Assembly (NCBI RefSeq): GCF_004375085.3
Contig: NZ_SNAQ03000003.1
Span: 62,001-126,000 of the forward strand
From: Lewinella sp. W8
GTDB lineage: Bacteria > Bacteroidota > Bacteroidia > Chitinophagales > Saprospiraceae
DNA length: 64,000 nucleotides
Direction: 5' to 3'
The translations under genes and the position numbers were made by a program. The notes below the pieces were generated by a model that ran no database searches, had not been told where the DNA came from, and saw only the letters and a list, made by a program, of their open reading frames with translations. This document shows positions 9,001 to 16,923 of this stretch, piece after piece; position 1 is the first letter of the stretch; every line of letters starts with the position of its first letter.

Positions 9001-9422
9001 TCCTTATATCGGTCAAGTAACTTGTCGTAAATACCTTTGGCCGTATGCTTACCCTGTCGGTAGAAGACTACAATAAGGATAACCGCCAGGATGCCCATCA
9101 TCCAAAGGAAACGCTCGCCTCTTATGGCATTTGACCATTCACTGAAATTGGTTAGCGCAACCAGTAAGCTGTCCACAAGTGTAGTGCTGTCAAACATTCT
9201 GGCCATCAGGTTCGTAACCTTAAAAGCTAAGCCGACGAGGAAGAACGTCCATGCGCCAACTAGGGTAGCGGATCGAAGAAAACTAAGGGCGCTGATCCAA
9301 CCCAACCTGGCCATTTCCGGTAATTGATGTTTGAATTCTCTTCTCTTGAAGAACGGAATCAACAATTTACCAACTGCAAGCGAAGAGATAAAGCAGAGCA
9401 GAGCGATAATGAAGATGGACAT
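6033..9422 (-). CDS. Large membrane protein of unknown family, partner of an EAD protein
   Basis: The 1129-aa protein starts with ATG and has predicted membrane spans at about residues 2-24, 45-70, 105-121 and 252-272. Residues 275-650 are polar, Ser/Ala/Arg-rich and probably helical. A run of nine glycines at about 659-668 is a linker to a C-terminal part (about 707-1129). That part opens with F-R-R-I-G-G-V-L-I-G and contains L-A-Y-A-A-D-G-R-P, H-P-A-L-I-D-T and D-R-F-V-D. These blocks look like a folded domain, but I cannot place it. The stop lies inside the downstream EAD-type gene, so the pair acts as one unit. A candidate effector/sensor cassette is my inference. Confidence 0.8.
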   Translation of the reverse strand: MSIFIIALLCFISSLAVGKLLIPFFKRREFKHQLPEMARLGWISALSFLRSATLVGAWTFFLVGLAFKVTNLMARMFDSTTLVDSLLVALTNFSEWSNAIRGERFLWMMGILAVILIVVFYRQGKHTAKGIYDKLLDRYKEGSLTPMPPSDKMDRIGRAIQEVRMEGSRVGNISDSELSAMDIRRKAAYLKNLRKADEDLQRSYVLADVDRRVLDELGDQPDEGSSSGWWNTILGIIGSEGMVKMVNRSNKVLRRIGIALLLISFLGAAHTPLSTTASNAARQLVDLQIQSERNEIDNWQKTMVAQIPAEEEWTEEDDEVVNALARDFELTYARQLVSTALQTTDRLADFRVRAHAVRTNILSSYQAHANQNAPTAKKVGGRTSQAKNARAAVYESSVDFHGHSSTNRSQADLFTESIERNSLQGNGKPQPKTTAGQRYRDYLSNQAKQYPKGVWSDLKSKYRAEVASFSRPASPKEVFGMAISETIDGFANEVFRSSSNDLGSELSKRLAKRMSAGTVKSWVELNMEQYTRDLVTEPKISTAREKFTSATSTPKRFMQYEVNRSGLVPEPSALNAHIAENPPFLDRIDRHPDNLRTMNNSLRNMAVRQGEPMAALADNANSYKSLFPGSPGAELNTVSGSISNEVAYNPSFLEEAVSPSGGGGGGGGSLGGGPSASNNTNRKPKPRRVRPNARMGSSSIASRARSFTSLRGFRRIGGVLIGQEAQNAGETDVDIREISWERRGKRIEIKLTDASGTQHDAGSYDADIVYQALAYAADGRPVAATMIKLSMQELPGLKILAHPALIDTEVGCEVIALDRFVDKFAAGHPVVAEALQSAQILDLLYRYSAIVTIANQSGLDALESLRYTMFAGKLAAQIENYYPVFYRYYAKDGRISDPDYNFIEAYPEFYNEKLWTEVKSAFLASQGSFTNFSDRMEANPMTVYDPNTLLRTDVATWSGVREMPYSVDASLSFLRPAPNTLAPLRFMEQIAYIPLNDPDSNYQPWEFPALEASGILAREVQLGIKNGNSKDRTVLQRMQSFTLAQRLFRAALSGDLGTEFPLEELSNMAADCQNSVQWQLTPRYNGYLSPREMEEYLPLITEDERDAKNLRDFYEACGIMDPQNQNPCG

Positions 9423-9755
9423 TGGGAGTGAGTTCTAAGCAGTGAGGCGTTCTCAAAAAGTCGGCTAAGGTTCAGGTTGACGTAATCGCAGTAAACCTGA
9501 AGAATTAGTCCATCAAGTTAGTAGGGTTTACGGATACTTCAAAGCGCATAAAGCACGTATTTCTACGCTATTCAGCTGATTTTTAAAGGTGTATGGTGCG
9601 ATTTGGATACTATGCATCGGGGATATTGTAAAATATATCATTCACGCATCCATCTCCATGACAGACCTATTTCCCTCATTTTCGCCTATTCATCCTCCCA
9701 TCCCGGGAACCTTGGCCACCCCTTCCTTGTTTATGCCCCGTATTCTCCCGAGAAC
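9423..9755. other. Divergent intergenic region between the membrane-protein cassette and mutS2
   Basis: This gap of 333 bases must hold the promoters for the minus-strand two-gene cassette and for mutS2. I find no exact TAnnTTTG box on either strand and no strong hairpin. The frame of mutS2 stays open upstream to 9603 but lacks family similarity, so I treat that part as non-coding. Confidence 0.5.
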
Positions 9756-12137
9756 ATGAATTTATTACCCAAAGACGCTTACGAAAAATTAGAGTTTGAC
9801 AAGGTGCTGGCCTTGCTCAGGGAACGCTGTAGTGGCGATATGGGCCGTGCGATGGCCGCCGAACTCCGCCCCTCCACCAAGGTTAAGGAAATTAACCGCT
9901 GGCTGGACGAAGTCATGGAATTCAAGCAGGGCACCGACGACCGGAATATGTTTACGGTGGGGGCCTACGACGACGTCAGCGAGGAGTTGAGAATGCTGGA
10001 AATTGAGGGGTACGTCCTCAGTGAGTCCGGCCTGGCCAAGCTGAATGTCTTGCTGCTGCAGGCCAAGGAAATATTTAATTTCTTTGGCAGCGAAGGTCGG
10101 CAAAAGACCTACGAAGCCCTTTTTGCCCTCGTAAGGCAGCTGCACTACGAGCAGGAGTTGTCGGCGGCCATCGAGCGGGTGATCGATAAGGACGGAGTCA
10201 TTCGTTCCGACGCATCGGACGAACTGGCCAGGATTCGCCGGCTCATCGGGAGTAAGCAACGGGAGGTAGAAAAGACTTTCCGTCAGGTAATTGAGAAGTA
10301 CCGGCGGGCGGGTTATCTGTCGGATACGGTGGAGAGCTTTCGGAACGGCCGACGGGTGTTGTCCGTGCCCAGCGAACACAAACGCAAGATTCGGGGAATC
10401 ATCCACGATGAGTCGGCCACCGGTAAGACGGCCTTCATCGAACCCGATGCCGTCATCGGCATCAATAATGATATTTTCGACTTCCAACAGGAAGAAAAGC
10501 GGGAGATATACCGCATCCTGCGGGAGCTTTCCGCCACGCTGCGGCCCTACGTTTCCCACATCACCGGCTACCGAGACCTGATTGCCTACCTGGATCTGGT
10601 GCAGGCCAAGGCCGTGCTGGCGCGACAGATGAAGGCCGAGCGCCCTAAGGTGGACCACCGGCCCACCATCGGGATCAAGGACGGGCGCCACCCCCTGCTC
10701 TTCCTGAAGAACAAGCAGTTCGGGCGTAAAACGGTCCCCTTTGACCTGAAGCTCACCGGAAAGAACCGGATTTTGATGCTTAGTGGGCCAAATGCGGGGG
10801 GTAAGTCCATTGCCATGAAATCCGTGGGCCTCCTGCAACTGATGGTCCAGTGTGGTATGCTGGTGAGCGTGGACGCAGAGTCGGAGATGGGGGTCTTCAA
10901 ACAAGTCTTCGCCGATATTGGTGACCAGCAAAGCATCGAAGACGACCTTTCCACCTACAGCAGCCGACTCAAGAACGCCCGGGAATTCCTGGAAGCCGCC
11001 GATGATCGCACCCTCGTACTGATTGACGAGTTTGGTTCCGGCACCGACCCGGCCAGCGGGGGAGCGATCGCCGAGGGTATTCTGGATGGACTCAATTACC
11101 GCAAGGTATACGGGGTCATCACCACCCACTACTCTAACCTGAAAATCTACGCTTACAAGACCAAGGGCATTGTCAACGGCGGAATGCATTTTGATAAGGA
11201 TACCCTCAGCCCGACCTACGAACTGAAAGTAGGCCGACCGGGGTCCAGCTACGCCTTCGAGATTGCGGGTAAGTCCGGTCTGCCCAAGCGGGTGCTGGAA
11301 TACGCGCGGAAGCGGGCGGGAAAAAATGAGCGTGCCGTGGACCAACTGCTGGTTGACCTGCAGCGCGAAAAGCAGGAGAGTGAGGAGCAGATCCAAAACC
11401 TGGAGCAGAAGCAAAAGACCCTTGATGCCCTGACCCGCACCTACGAAGAGCTCCACCGGGAGATGGAAGTGCGGCGGAAACGCATGAAGTTGGAGGCCAA
11501 GGAACAGGCGCTCCAGGAGACGGCGAAGTACAATAAGGAGATGGAAAACCTGATCCGAAAACTTCGCGAAGAGAAGAAAATTGAAGAGGCCAAGGAGGAA
11601 GCCAAGCGTCTGCGGCAAAAGCGGGAGAAAATCGGTGACCAGGTCACCGAACTGCGGGAGAATATCTACTACGCCCCAAGCCACAAGGACGAGGAACCGA
11701 TTCAGCCCGGAGATTTCGTGCGTCTCCGTGCGGGTGGTGCCACCGGAGAGGTAGAGAGCGTTAACAAGAAAAAGGCCGTCGTCATCGTCGGTGACCTGCG
11801 GCTTACCGTGAAACTACGGGACCTGGAAAAAACGAAGGATCAACTCACCCTACAGCGCAACAAGAGTGTGAGTAGTGACGTAGTTGGAGTGGCCACCTTC
11901 CAGAATAAGTTGGACGTCCGCGGCATGCGCTACGAGGAGGTACTGGCCACCACCGAGGCCTTCGTGGATCGTGCCCTGATGGCTAACGCCAGTCAGTTGC
12001 GGATCGTCCACGGCAAGGGATCCGGTACGCTTAAACGGGCGGTCCGGCAAAAGTTATCCGAGTACAACCACGACTTCACCCTCAGCCACCCGCCCCGGGA
12101 AATGGGAGGAGACGGCGTGACGATTGTGGAATTGTAG
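9756..12137 (+). CDS. mutS2: Endonuclease MutS2 with Smr domain
   Basis: The 793-aa protein starts at the ATG at 9756, where the family N-terminus M-N-L-L-P-K-D-A-Y-E-K-L begins. Helical core and clamp regions are followed by the MutS ATPase. Walker A G-P-N-A-G-G-K-S is at about 342-349, Walker B L-V-L-I-D-E-F-G-S-G-T-D-P near 423-435, and T-T-H-Y in the signature region. A long charged coiled coil (about 520-640), a KOW-like strand region (about 648-690) and a C-terminal Smr nuclease domain (about 716-793, with L-D-V-R-G and H-G-K-G-S-G) complete the architecture. MutS2 acts in suppression of recombination and in ribosome rescue; which role applies here is unknown. Confidence 0.95.
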   Translation: MNLLPKDAYEKLEFDKVLALLRERCSGDMGRAMAAELRPSTKVKEINRWLDEVMEFKQGTDDRNMFTVGAYDDVSEELRMLEIEGYVLSESGLAKLNVLLLQAKEIFNFFGSEGRQKTYEALFALVRQLHYEQELSAAIERVIDKDGVIRSDASDELARIRRLIGSKQREVEKTFRQVIEKYRRAGYLSDTVESFRNGRRVLSVPSEHKRKIRGIIHDESATGKTAFIEPDAVIGINNDIFDFQQEEKREIYRILRELSATLRPYVSHITGYRDLIAYLDLVQAKAVLARQMKAERPKVDHRPTIGIKDGRHPLLFLKNKQFGRKTVPFDLKLTGKNRILMLSGPNAGGKSIAMKSVGLLQLMVQCGMLVSVDAESEMGVFKQVFADIGDQQSIEDDLSTYSSRLKNAREFLEAADDRTLVLIDEFGSGTDPASGGAIAEGILDGLNYRKVYGVITTHYSNLKIYAYKTKGIVNGGMHFDKDTLSPTYELKVGRPGSSYAFEIAGKSGLPKRVLEYARKRAGKNERAVDQLLVDLQREKQESEEQIQNLEQKQKTLDALTRTYEELHREMEVRRKRMKLEAKEQALQETAKYNKEMENLIRKLREEKKIEEAKEEAKRLRQKREKIGDQVTELRENIYYAPSHKDEEPIQPGDFVRLRAGGATGEVESVNKKKAVVIVGDLRLTVKLRDLEKTKDQLTLQRNKSVSSDVVGVATFQNKLDVRGMRYEEVLATTEAFVDRALMANASQLRIVHGKGSGTLKRAVRQKLSEYNHDFTLSHPPREMGGDGVTIVEL

Positions 12138-12253
12138 GGTAATTGTATTTTTACCAAAGTTGATGCTATCCACCTCCCGGTTGCGAATCAGTGGCCATTC
12201 AGCTCTGTTCATTTTTGTTCATGGGCTGGCAAATAATTCATGCACAATCACTT

Positions 12254-13528
12254 ATGCAGTCCTCCCGAAGCCGTGTGGTAAATACCTTGATTTCCAGGAT
12301 TGAAGTCAAATTGGGTTGGGGACGAAGTACTGAATGGAGTAGTAGGGATTTTGAAAAGCTCAGTTTGCTGATCTTGGAAGAAACCGGTGAGCGGTTGAGT
12401 GTTTCCACACTGAAGCGGACCTGGGGACGTACGACTGGCGATAATCAACCAAGCGTTACCACCCTGAACATTCTCGCCCAGTTTGTCGGATACGACCACT
12501 GGAGAACCGTTCCCCTTGAAGAAGAGGAAGCACCCACGAAGAGGCAAATCATTGGGCTTTCCCGAATACCCTTGCTCCTTGGCGGAGGAATTATTTTTTG
12601 CTTGATTATTGGTGTTCTTTTGGGGAGCGGCTTTGGCGTTTCCGAAATCCCCAAACCCGATATCGACCCCGATCAAATTGAATTTTCGGTCAGTAAAGTT
12701 GCCTACGGTATTCCCAATACGGTTGTTTTCCGGTATGACCTGGGGGGGCAGCAGGTGGACACCCTAGAGCTCCAGCAATCCTGGGACGATAGCAGAAGGA
12801 AGGTGCTCAGTATTACCGATAGTCTGGTAACCGCCACTTACCTGAGTCCCGGTTATTTCAACGCCAAATTAATTGCGGATGGAAGGGTAGTCAAGCGGTA
12901 TAATCTGTATTTGCCCAGCGAGGGGTTTCAGGTATACGCTTTAGCGGACGGACAGGATGAATTCTATCGTCTTCCGGGAGAGTATTGGCATATTGACGAC
13001 AATCGGTTTGATTTTTCCCCGTCTTACTTCGCCTACCGAGAGGAAGCCTCCGTCGTGTATACTGAATTATTGAATTTACTGCCGAGTCCTCCCGTATCTC
13101 GGGATACCTTTTCCTTTATGGCCCGAATCAAACTGTCCAAAGCCCGCGTAGAATCTCCTTGTCACGGTATCGGGATCGCCATTGTAGGAAGTGAAGACGT
13201 GTACCGCTTCCAATCAGGCCAACTTGGCTGTTCTGGATACTTCAGCATGTATTTGGGGGGAGAGGTTGTGAACGGAGAGACGGAGGATTTATCCTATTTG
13301 GCGTTTCCCGCTGATGTATGGGTAGACATTTCCATCCAAAAACGGGGAAAACAGCTGGTGGTGAATTACCATGATCAGCGCCGGACGCTGAGCCATGAAC
13401 TTCCGGACATTGGAAAGATTGGAGGGGTTCGTCTTTACACCCAAGACCATATTTCCCTCAGGGTGCTGCGTTTCGAGGATAGTTCTGGCATCGTTGATTT
13501 ATTGAAAAGAAGTCGGGCAGTACGATGA
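12254..13528 (+). CDS. Single-span membrane protein with DNA-binding-like head and lectin-like C-terminus
   Basis: From the ATG at 12254 the product is 424 aa; in-frame GTG 12191 and ATG 12221 are alternatives. The first 90 residues contain D-F-E-K-L-S, then V-S-T-L-K-R-T-W-G-R, then L-N-I-L-A-Q-F-V-G-Y-x-x-W. This helical module recurs at the N-terminus of Bacteroidota membrane proteins and resembles a helix-turn-helix. A membrane span follows at about 108-130. The extracytoplasmic part ends in a beta-rich domain (about 270-410) resembling concanavalin-like/LamG folds. A membrane-tethered sensor or regulator fits this layout, but no ligand or target is visible. Confidence 0.75.
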   Translation: MQSSRSRVVNTLISRIEVKLGWGRSTEWSSRDFEKLSLLILEETGERLSVSTLKRTWGRTTGDNQPSVTTLNILAQFVGYDHWRTVPLEEEEAPTKRQIIGLSRIPLLLGGGIIFCLIIGVLLGSGFGVSEIPKPDIDPDQIEFSVSKVAYGIPNTVVFRYDLGGQQVDTLELQQSWDDSRRKVLSITDSLVTATYLSPGYFNAKLIADGRVVKRYNLYLPSEGFQVYALADGQDEFYRLPGEYWHIDDNRFDFSPSYFAYREEASVVYTELLNLLPSPPVSRDTFSFMARIKLSKARVESPCHGIGIAIVGSEDVYRFQSGQLGCSGYFSMYLGGEVVNGETEDLSYLAFPADVWVDISIQKRGKQLVVNYHDQRRTLSHELPDIGKIGGVRLYTQDHISLRVLRFEDSSGIVDLLKRSRAVR

Positions 13529-13665
13529 AATCGAGTCGAATAAATGGATATATGGTTGGATCAACTGACCGGACAAAGCCTCCATCTGCGGAAAAATGAG
13601 GAGTTTTCCGTTCCAATTGTCCACTAACCATAGCTTAACCAGCCAGATTCCCCTACTTTACCCGG

Positions 13666-14538
13666 ATGGAAGAATACGTGGCGCCGGAACTGGAAGAATG
13701 GTACCGACAGGGACATGAGACCGAAATTCTGAACCATCGGGTTTTCTATCGACGAGAGGGTGCAGGAATCCCCTTACTCTGCATCCACGGCTTCCCTACT
13801 TCCTCCTGGGATTTCGCCCCTCTGTGGCGGGAATTGACCGCAACGCACGACGTAATTGCTGCCGATTTGCTGGGACTGGGACGGTCAGAAAAGCCCGGAA
13901 CCATCACCGTGATGCTGCAGGCAGATGTTCTGGTAGGCTTGTGCGAATCGCTGGGAATCAAAGAGTTTCGGATCCTGGCCCACGATTTGGGGGACACGGT
14001 GGCCCAGGAATTACTGGCGCGCTTTGAGGAGGGAAGTCTGGGGATGACCATCCGCAGTTGCGTTTTTCTCAACGGTGGCATCTTTCCCGAAACCCACCGT
14101 CCGCGGCTGATTCAACAATTACTCCTGTCTCCACTGGGGCCATGGGTAGCCCAGCTGAGTACGGAACGAACCTTCCGTCGGAATATGAAAAACGTTTTCG
14201 GACGGCAAACCCCGCCGGGGGAAAGTTTTCTCCGGGGAAGCTGGCAACTACTGATCGAGAATAACGGACGACGAATGCTCCCCAAACTGATTCACTACAT
14301 GAGGGAAAGAGTCACGCACCGGGAGCGATGGGTGGGGCCACTCCGGCGGCACATCGTGCCGCACTGTCTCATCAACGGGGTGCTCGATCCGGTTTCCGGA
14401 GGACACGCTGCGGATCGCTACGAGGAGCTCATTCCAGACGCAAAGGTTTTTCGACTGCCGGTGGGGCATTACCCCCACGTTGAGCGACCCGAAGCGGTAG
14501 GCCAACTCATTAAGGGTTTTCATGAGACAATAAGCTAA
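13666..14538 (+). CDS. Alpha/beta hydrolase with Asp nucleophile (haloalkane dehalogenase/epoxide hydrolase-like)
   Basis: The 290-aa protein has the alpha/beta-hydrolase signature H-G-F-P-T-S-S-W-D-F near residue 43 (oxyanion-hole loop). The nucleophile elbow is A-H-D-L-G-D at about 105-110, so the nucleophile is Asp rather than Ser, as in haloalkane dehalogenases and epoxide hydrolases. The catalytic His is in G-H-Y-P-H-V-E-R-P near the C-terminus. Substrate is not predictable. A strong bidirectional terminator follows the stop. No enzyme of the same pathway is adjacent. Confidence 0.85.
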   Translation: MEEYVAPELEEWYRQGHETEILNHRVFYRREGAGIPLLCIHGFPTSSWDFAPLWRELTATHDVIAADLLGLGRSEKPGTITVMLQADVLVGLCESLGIKEFRILAHDLGDTVAQELLARFEEGSLGMTIRSCVFLNGGIFPETHRPRLIQQLLLSPLGPWVAQLSTERTFRRNMKNVFGRQTPPGESFLRGSWQLLIENNGRRMLPKLIHYMRERVTHRERWVGPLRRHIVPHCLINGVLDPVSGGHAADRYEELIPDAKVFRLPVGHYPHVERPEAVGQLIKGFHETIS

Positions 14539-14546
14539 CGAAACAT

Positions 14547-14583
14547 AAAAAGGGCCCTGACAACGATTGCCAGAGCCCTTTTT
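14547..14583. terminator. Bidirectional intrinsic terminator
   Basis: The arms AAAAAGGGC (14547-14555) and GCCCTTTTT (14575-14583) pair perfectly, with a further CTG/CAG pairing inside. The hairpin is flanked by an A-tract on one side and a T-tract on the other, so it can end transcription of the hydrolase gene (+) and of the coiled-coil gene (-). Confidence 0.9.
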
Positions 14584-14605
14584 ACCGAATGGAGCGCTTA
14601 AAGGA

Positions 14606-15292
14606 TTATCCTTCTTTTGTTTCGGTGGCTTCCACGCTCTTTTTCAGGGCCTCCAACCGGGCTTCCACCTTTTTGATGGCGGCCTCTCTTTTGGCAATGG
14701 CCTCTTCGGAAAGCTTACCTTCTTCTTTCTCCTTTTGGAGTTGCTCCTTAGCTTGGGCGAGGGCTACCTCGGCACGGCTCTGGGCGGCTTCACCTTCCCT
14801 TACCTTATCCTTGACGACCTCTTTTTTCTCCTGTACCTGCATTTTTGCGGCAGCGGCCCGTTCGGCTCCGAATTCACGGCCACTCAGCTCCCCCTTGTTT
14901 TTGCCGTAGGCATTTCCTTTCTGGCGGGCTTCTTCGGCTACTGCTTCAGCTTCCGACCTTGCTTCTTCGGCTTCTGACCTTGCTTCCTCGGCCTTGTCCT
15001 GTCCCTTTTGACGGGCTTCTTCGGCTTTGTCTTCTGCCTTCTGACGCTGTTCTTCCGCCTTGGCCTTAGCTTCTTCAGCTTTATCCTGTCCCTTCTGACG
15101 GGCTTCCTCGGCTTTGTCTTTTCCTTTCTGGCGGGCTTCTGCGGCTCGCTCAGCGCCTACCTGGGCGCGTTCTTCGGTGCGCTCAGCCTTTTTTTCTTTT
15201 CCTTTTCCCTGGCCCTGGGCCATGAGGGGAGAGCTGAAAACGGCCAACAGAAGAAATAGTGCCGTAAGCTTGATTTGATGCGTAAGTTTCAT
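14606..15292 (-). CDS. Exported Ala/Lys/Glu-rich coiled-coil repeat protein
   Basis: The 228-aa product has a cleavable signal peptide (hydrophobic core about 8-22, then M-A-Q). The rest is almost entirely charged helix. Residues 55-125 are built from 11-residue repeats of the type K-A-E-E-A-R-Q-K-G-Q-D, resembling late-embryogenesis-abundant or apolipophorin-like amphipathic helices. A second coiled coil spans about 150-220. Such proteins act as periplasmic stress protectants or envelope spacers; that is inference. It follows a small lipoprotein gene by 10 bases, so the two are one operon, ending at the bidirectional terminator. Confidence 0.8.
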   Translation of the reverse strand: MKLTHQIKLTALFLLLAVFSSPLMAQGQGKGKEKKAERTEERAQVGAERAAEARQKGKDKAEEARQKGQDKAEEAKAKAEEQRQKAEDKAEEARQKGQDKAEEARSEAEEARSEAEAVAEEARQKGNAYGKNKGELSGREFGAERAAAAKMQVQEKKEVVKDKVREGEAAQSRAEVALAQAKEQLQKEKEEGKLSEEAIAKREAAIKKVEARLEALKKSVEATETKEG

Positions 15293-15302
15293 GATGCTTG
15301 AT

Positions 15303-15530
15303 TTATTGATTTTCCTGATCGGAGAATAGGCCTTCGAGCTCCTTGAGGGCCATCTCGAGGGAATCCACGTCGGCGTCCAGGGTGGCCGCGGTGCTGTCGA
15401 GAGACGTGGCCATGGACTCCAGTTCGGTGATCTCCTCCTGAAGCTGGGCTTCTTCGGCGGAGGTGCCTCCGCCGCAGCCTACCCACAGCAGGGCAAAAAC
15501 CACGAGGGAAAAGAGTGAGTGAAACTTCAT
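15303..15530 (-). CDS. Small coiled-coil lipoprotein (Lpp-like)
   Basis: The 75-aa precursor has a lipoprotein signal ending at L-W-V-G-C, so the mature protein begins at Cys19. The mature part (about 56 residues) is a single heptad-patterned helix rich in Leu, Glu, Asp and Thr, comparable in size and design to the murein lipoprotein Lpp. It lacks the terminal Lys that attaches Lpp to peptidoglycan. It is the first gene of a two-gene operon with the repeat protein downstream. Envelope localisation is well supported; a spacer role is inference. Confidence 0.8.
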   Translation of the reverse strand: MKFHSLFSLVVFALLWVGCGGGTSAEEAQLQEEITELESMATSLDSTAATLDADVDSLEMALKELEGLFSDQENQ

Positions 15531-15679
15531 TGTTGGTTGAATTAGTGAGTTTTTCTGTTCAAAAGCGTGAAGGAAAGTTAATCCTATCCAAACTAGCTTT
15601 GCAAAAGCTAAGCCTATTGTGGCGAGCGAAATGGACGTTGGGGTGGTACTACATTTGAAAAATGACGAGGTCGATTGAC

Positions 15680-15835
15680 CTAGAATTCAAGGTCAAGGGT
15701 GGCGTCCTCCTGAGGGGAAGTCTGCTCCATCAATTCCTGCTTGGGCGTGGTGTCCAATTCCACCTCCGGATTGTCGCTCTGGGCGATGCCGATGGCCACG
15801 AGGATTATCCACAAAGAAAAGAAGGCGGCTTTCAT
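15680..15835 (-). CDS. Very small exported acidic protein
   Basis: A 51-aa product starts at the ATG at 15835; the frame stays open further upstream but without similarity to anything I know. Residues 2-19 form a typical signal peptide ending I-A-Q-S. The remaining 30 residues are acidic and Thr/Pro/Gln-rich with no predicted fold. The signal peptide and a clean start support a real gene, but its small size keeps confidence moderate. Confidence 0.5.
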   Translation of the reverse strand: MKAAFFSLWIILVAIGIAQSDNPEVELDTTPKQELMEQTSPQEDATLDLEF

Positions 15836-15940
15836 GGTTATACGTTGAAGTACACCCTTTTGACGTGCAAATGGGGGAGAAGTCACTTTTTCGTGCGTCC
15901 ATAGGAGTGTACACCTCATTTATTGCGCTAATCAGTAGCC

Positions 15941-16846
15941 ATGCAGCATCGATTTATACTTCTCTTCCTTTTCCTTACCGGACAATTATTTGCCCAGGGA
16001 AACCCAAAGTTCATTCTGGATGCGGACACCGGTAACGAAGTAGACGACCTTTACGCCATCGTCAGGGTCCTGATTGAGCCTGGCTGGGACCTACTTGGCG
16101 TCAATGCGACCCAGTGGCAAATCACCCACTGGCGGGAGGTGCCCAATTCGATGGAAAACAGTCATCGACTGAATCAGGTACTGATGGCTTACGTCCAGGA
16201 GAAGGATCGGGTGCCGACGTACCGCGGAGCGACCGCCCGGCTATTCGACTGGGGAAACAAATCCCAAACCTCACCGGCCTCCAACTTTATCGTGGAGGAG
16301 GCCCGGAAGATGCCCGAAGGAGAAAAATTAAACGTGGTGGCCCTGGGTGCGCTGACCAACGTGGCTTCGGCCCTCCTCGATGCGCCGGATATTGCTCCTA
16401 AGGTTCGCCTGTACTGGCTGGGATCGTCTTACGATTTCGGGGAGGGGACCATGAAAAATACCGATTTTAACAGCGTAATGGACATCCAGGCGGTGGACAT
16501 AATCCTGCATACCCCCGTTGAGACGCACATCATCCCCAATAACGTGGCGGTAGCCTTTGATATGACCTACGCGGAGACGAAGGAAAGACTTGCCGGTAAA
16601 CACGAGGTGTTTGATTATCTACTGTATCGATGGTTCCAGCACCTGGGGGGAGGGCGGCTGTCCCGTATTTTGTGGGACGTTGCCCTGGTGGAAGCCATTA
16701 TTCATCCGGAATGGGCGGAGAAAGTCAAAATCACCACCTCCAAGGAGCGGGGGAGCCGGGAGGTACATTATTACCGAAGCATTCAGGACGACCGCATGCG
16801 GGAAGATTTCTTTCGTACGCTACTGGCCTATTTTGCGAATGAATAA
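15941..16846 (+). CDS. Exported inosine-uridine-type nucleoside hydrolase
   Basis: The 301-aa precursor has a signal peptide (about 1-19, L-F-A-Q-G). The nucleoside hydrolase calcium-binding motif is D-A-D-T-G-N-E-V-D-D at residues 27-36, the family's DxDxxxxxDD block. The central V-A-L-G-A-L-T-N-V-A segment at about 128-137 is also typical. The enzyme cleaves the N-glycosidic bond of ribonucleosides, here probably in the periplasm for purine or pyrimidine salvage. Length is slightly short of the usual 310-330 residues but the N-terminal active site is complete. Confidence 0.88.
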   Translation: MQHRFILLFLFLTGQLFAQGNPKFILDADTGNEVDDLYAIVRVLIEPGWDLLGVNATQWQITHWREVPNSMENSHRLNQVLMAYVQEKDRVPTYRGATARLFDWGNKSQTSPASNFIVEEARKMPEGEKLNVVALGALTNVASALLDAPDIAPKVRLYWLGSSYDFGEGTMKNTDFNSVMDIQAVDIILHTPVETHIIPNNVAVAFDMTYAETKERLAGKHEVFDYLLYRWFQHLGGGRLSRILWDVALVEAIIHPEWAEKVKITTSKERGSREVHYYRSIQDDRMREDFFRTLLAYFANE

Positions 16847-16923
16847 TCAATTGTACCCGGGGATATTTTGTTCCTAATCAGCGGAATGCCTTAATTTCCT
16901 ACCCGAATTGATGCGCAGTATTC

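Noticed and set aside
9789-11684. 631-codon open frame antisense to mutS2
   Set aside because: It lies entirely opposite a clear family member and shows no domain. High GC gives long antisense frames.
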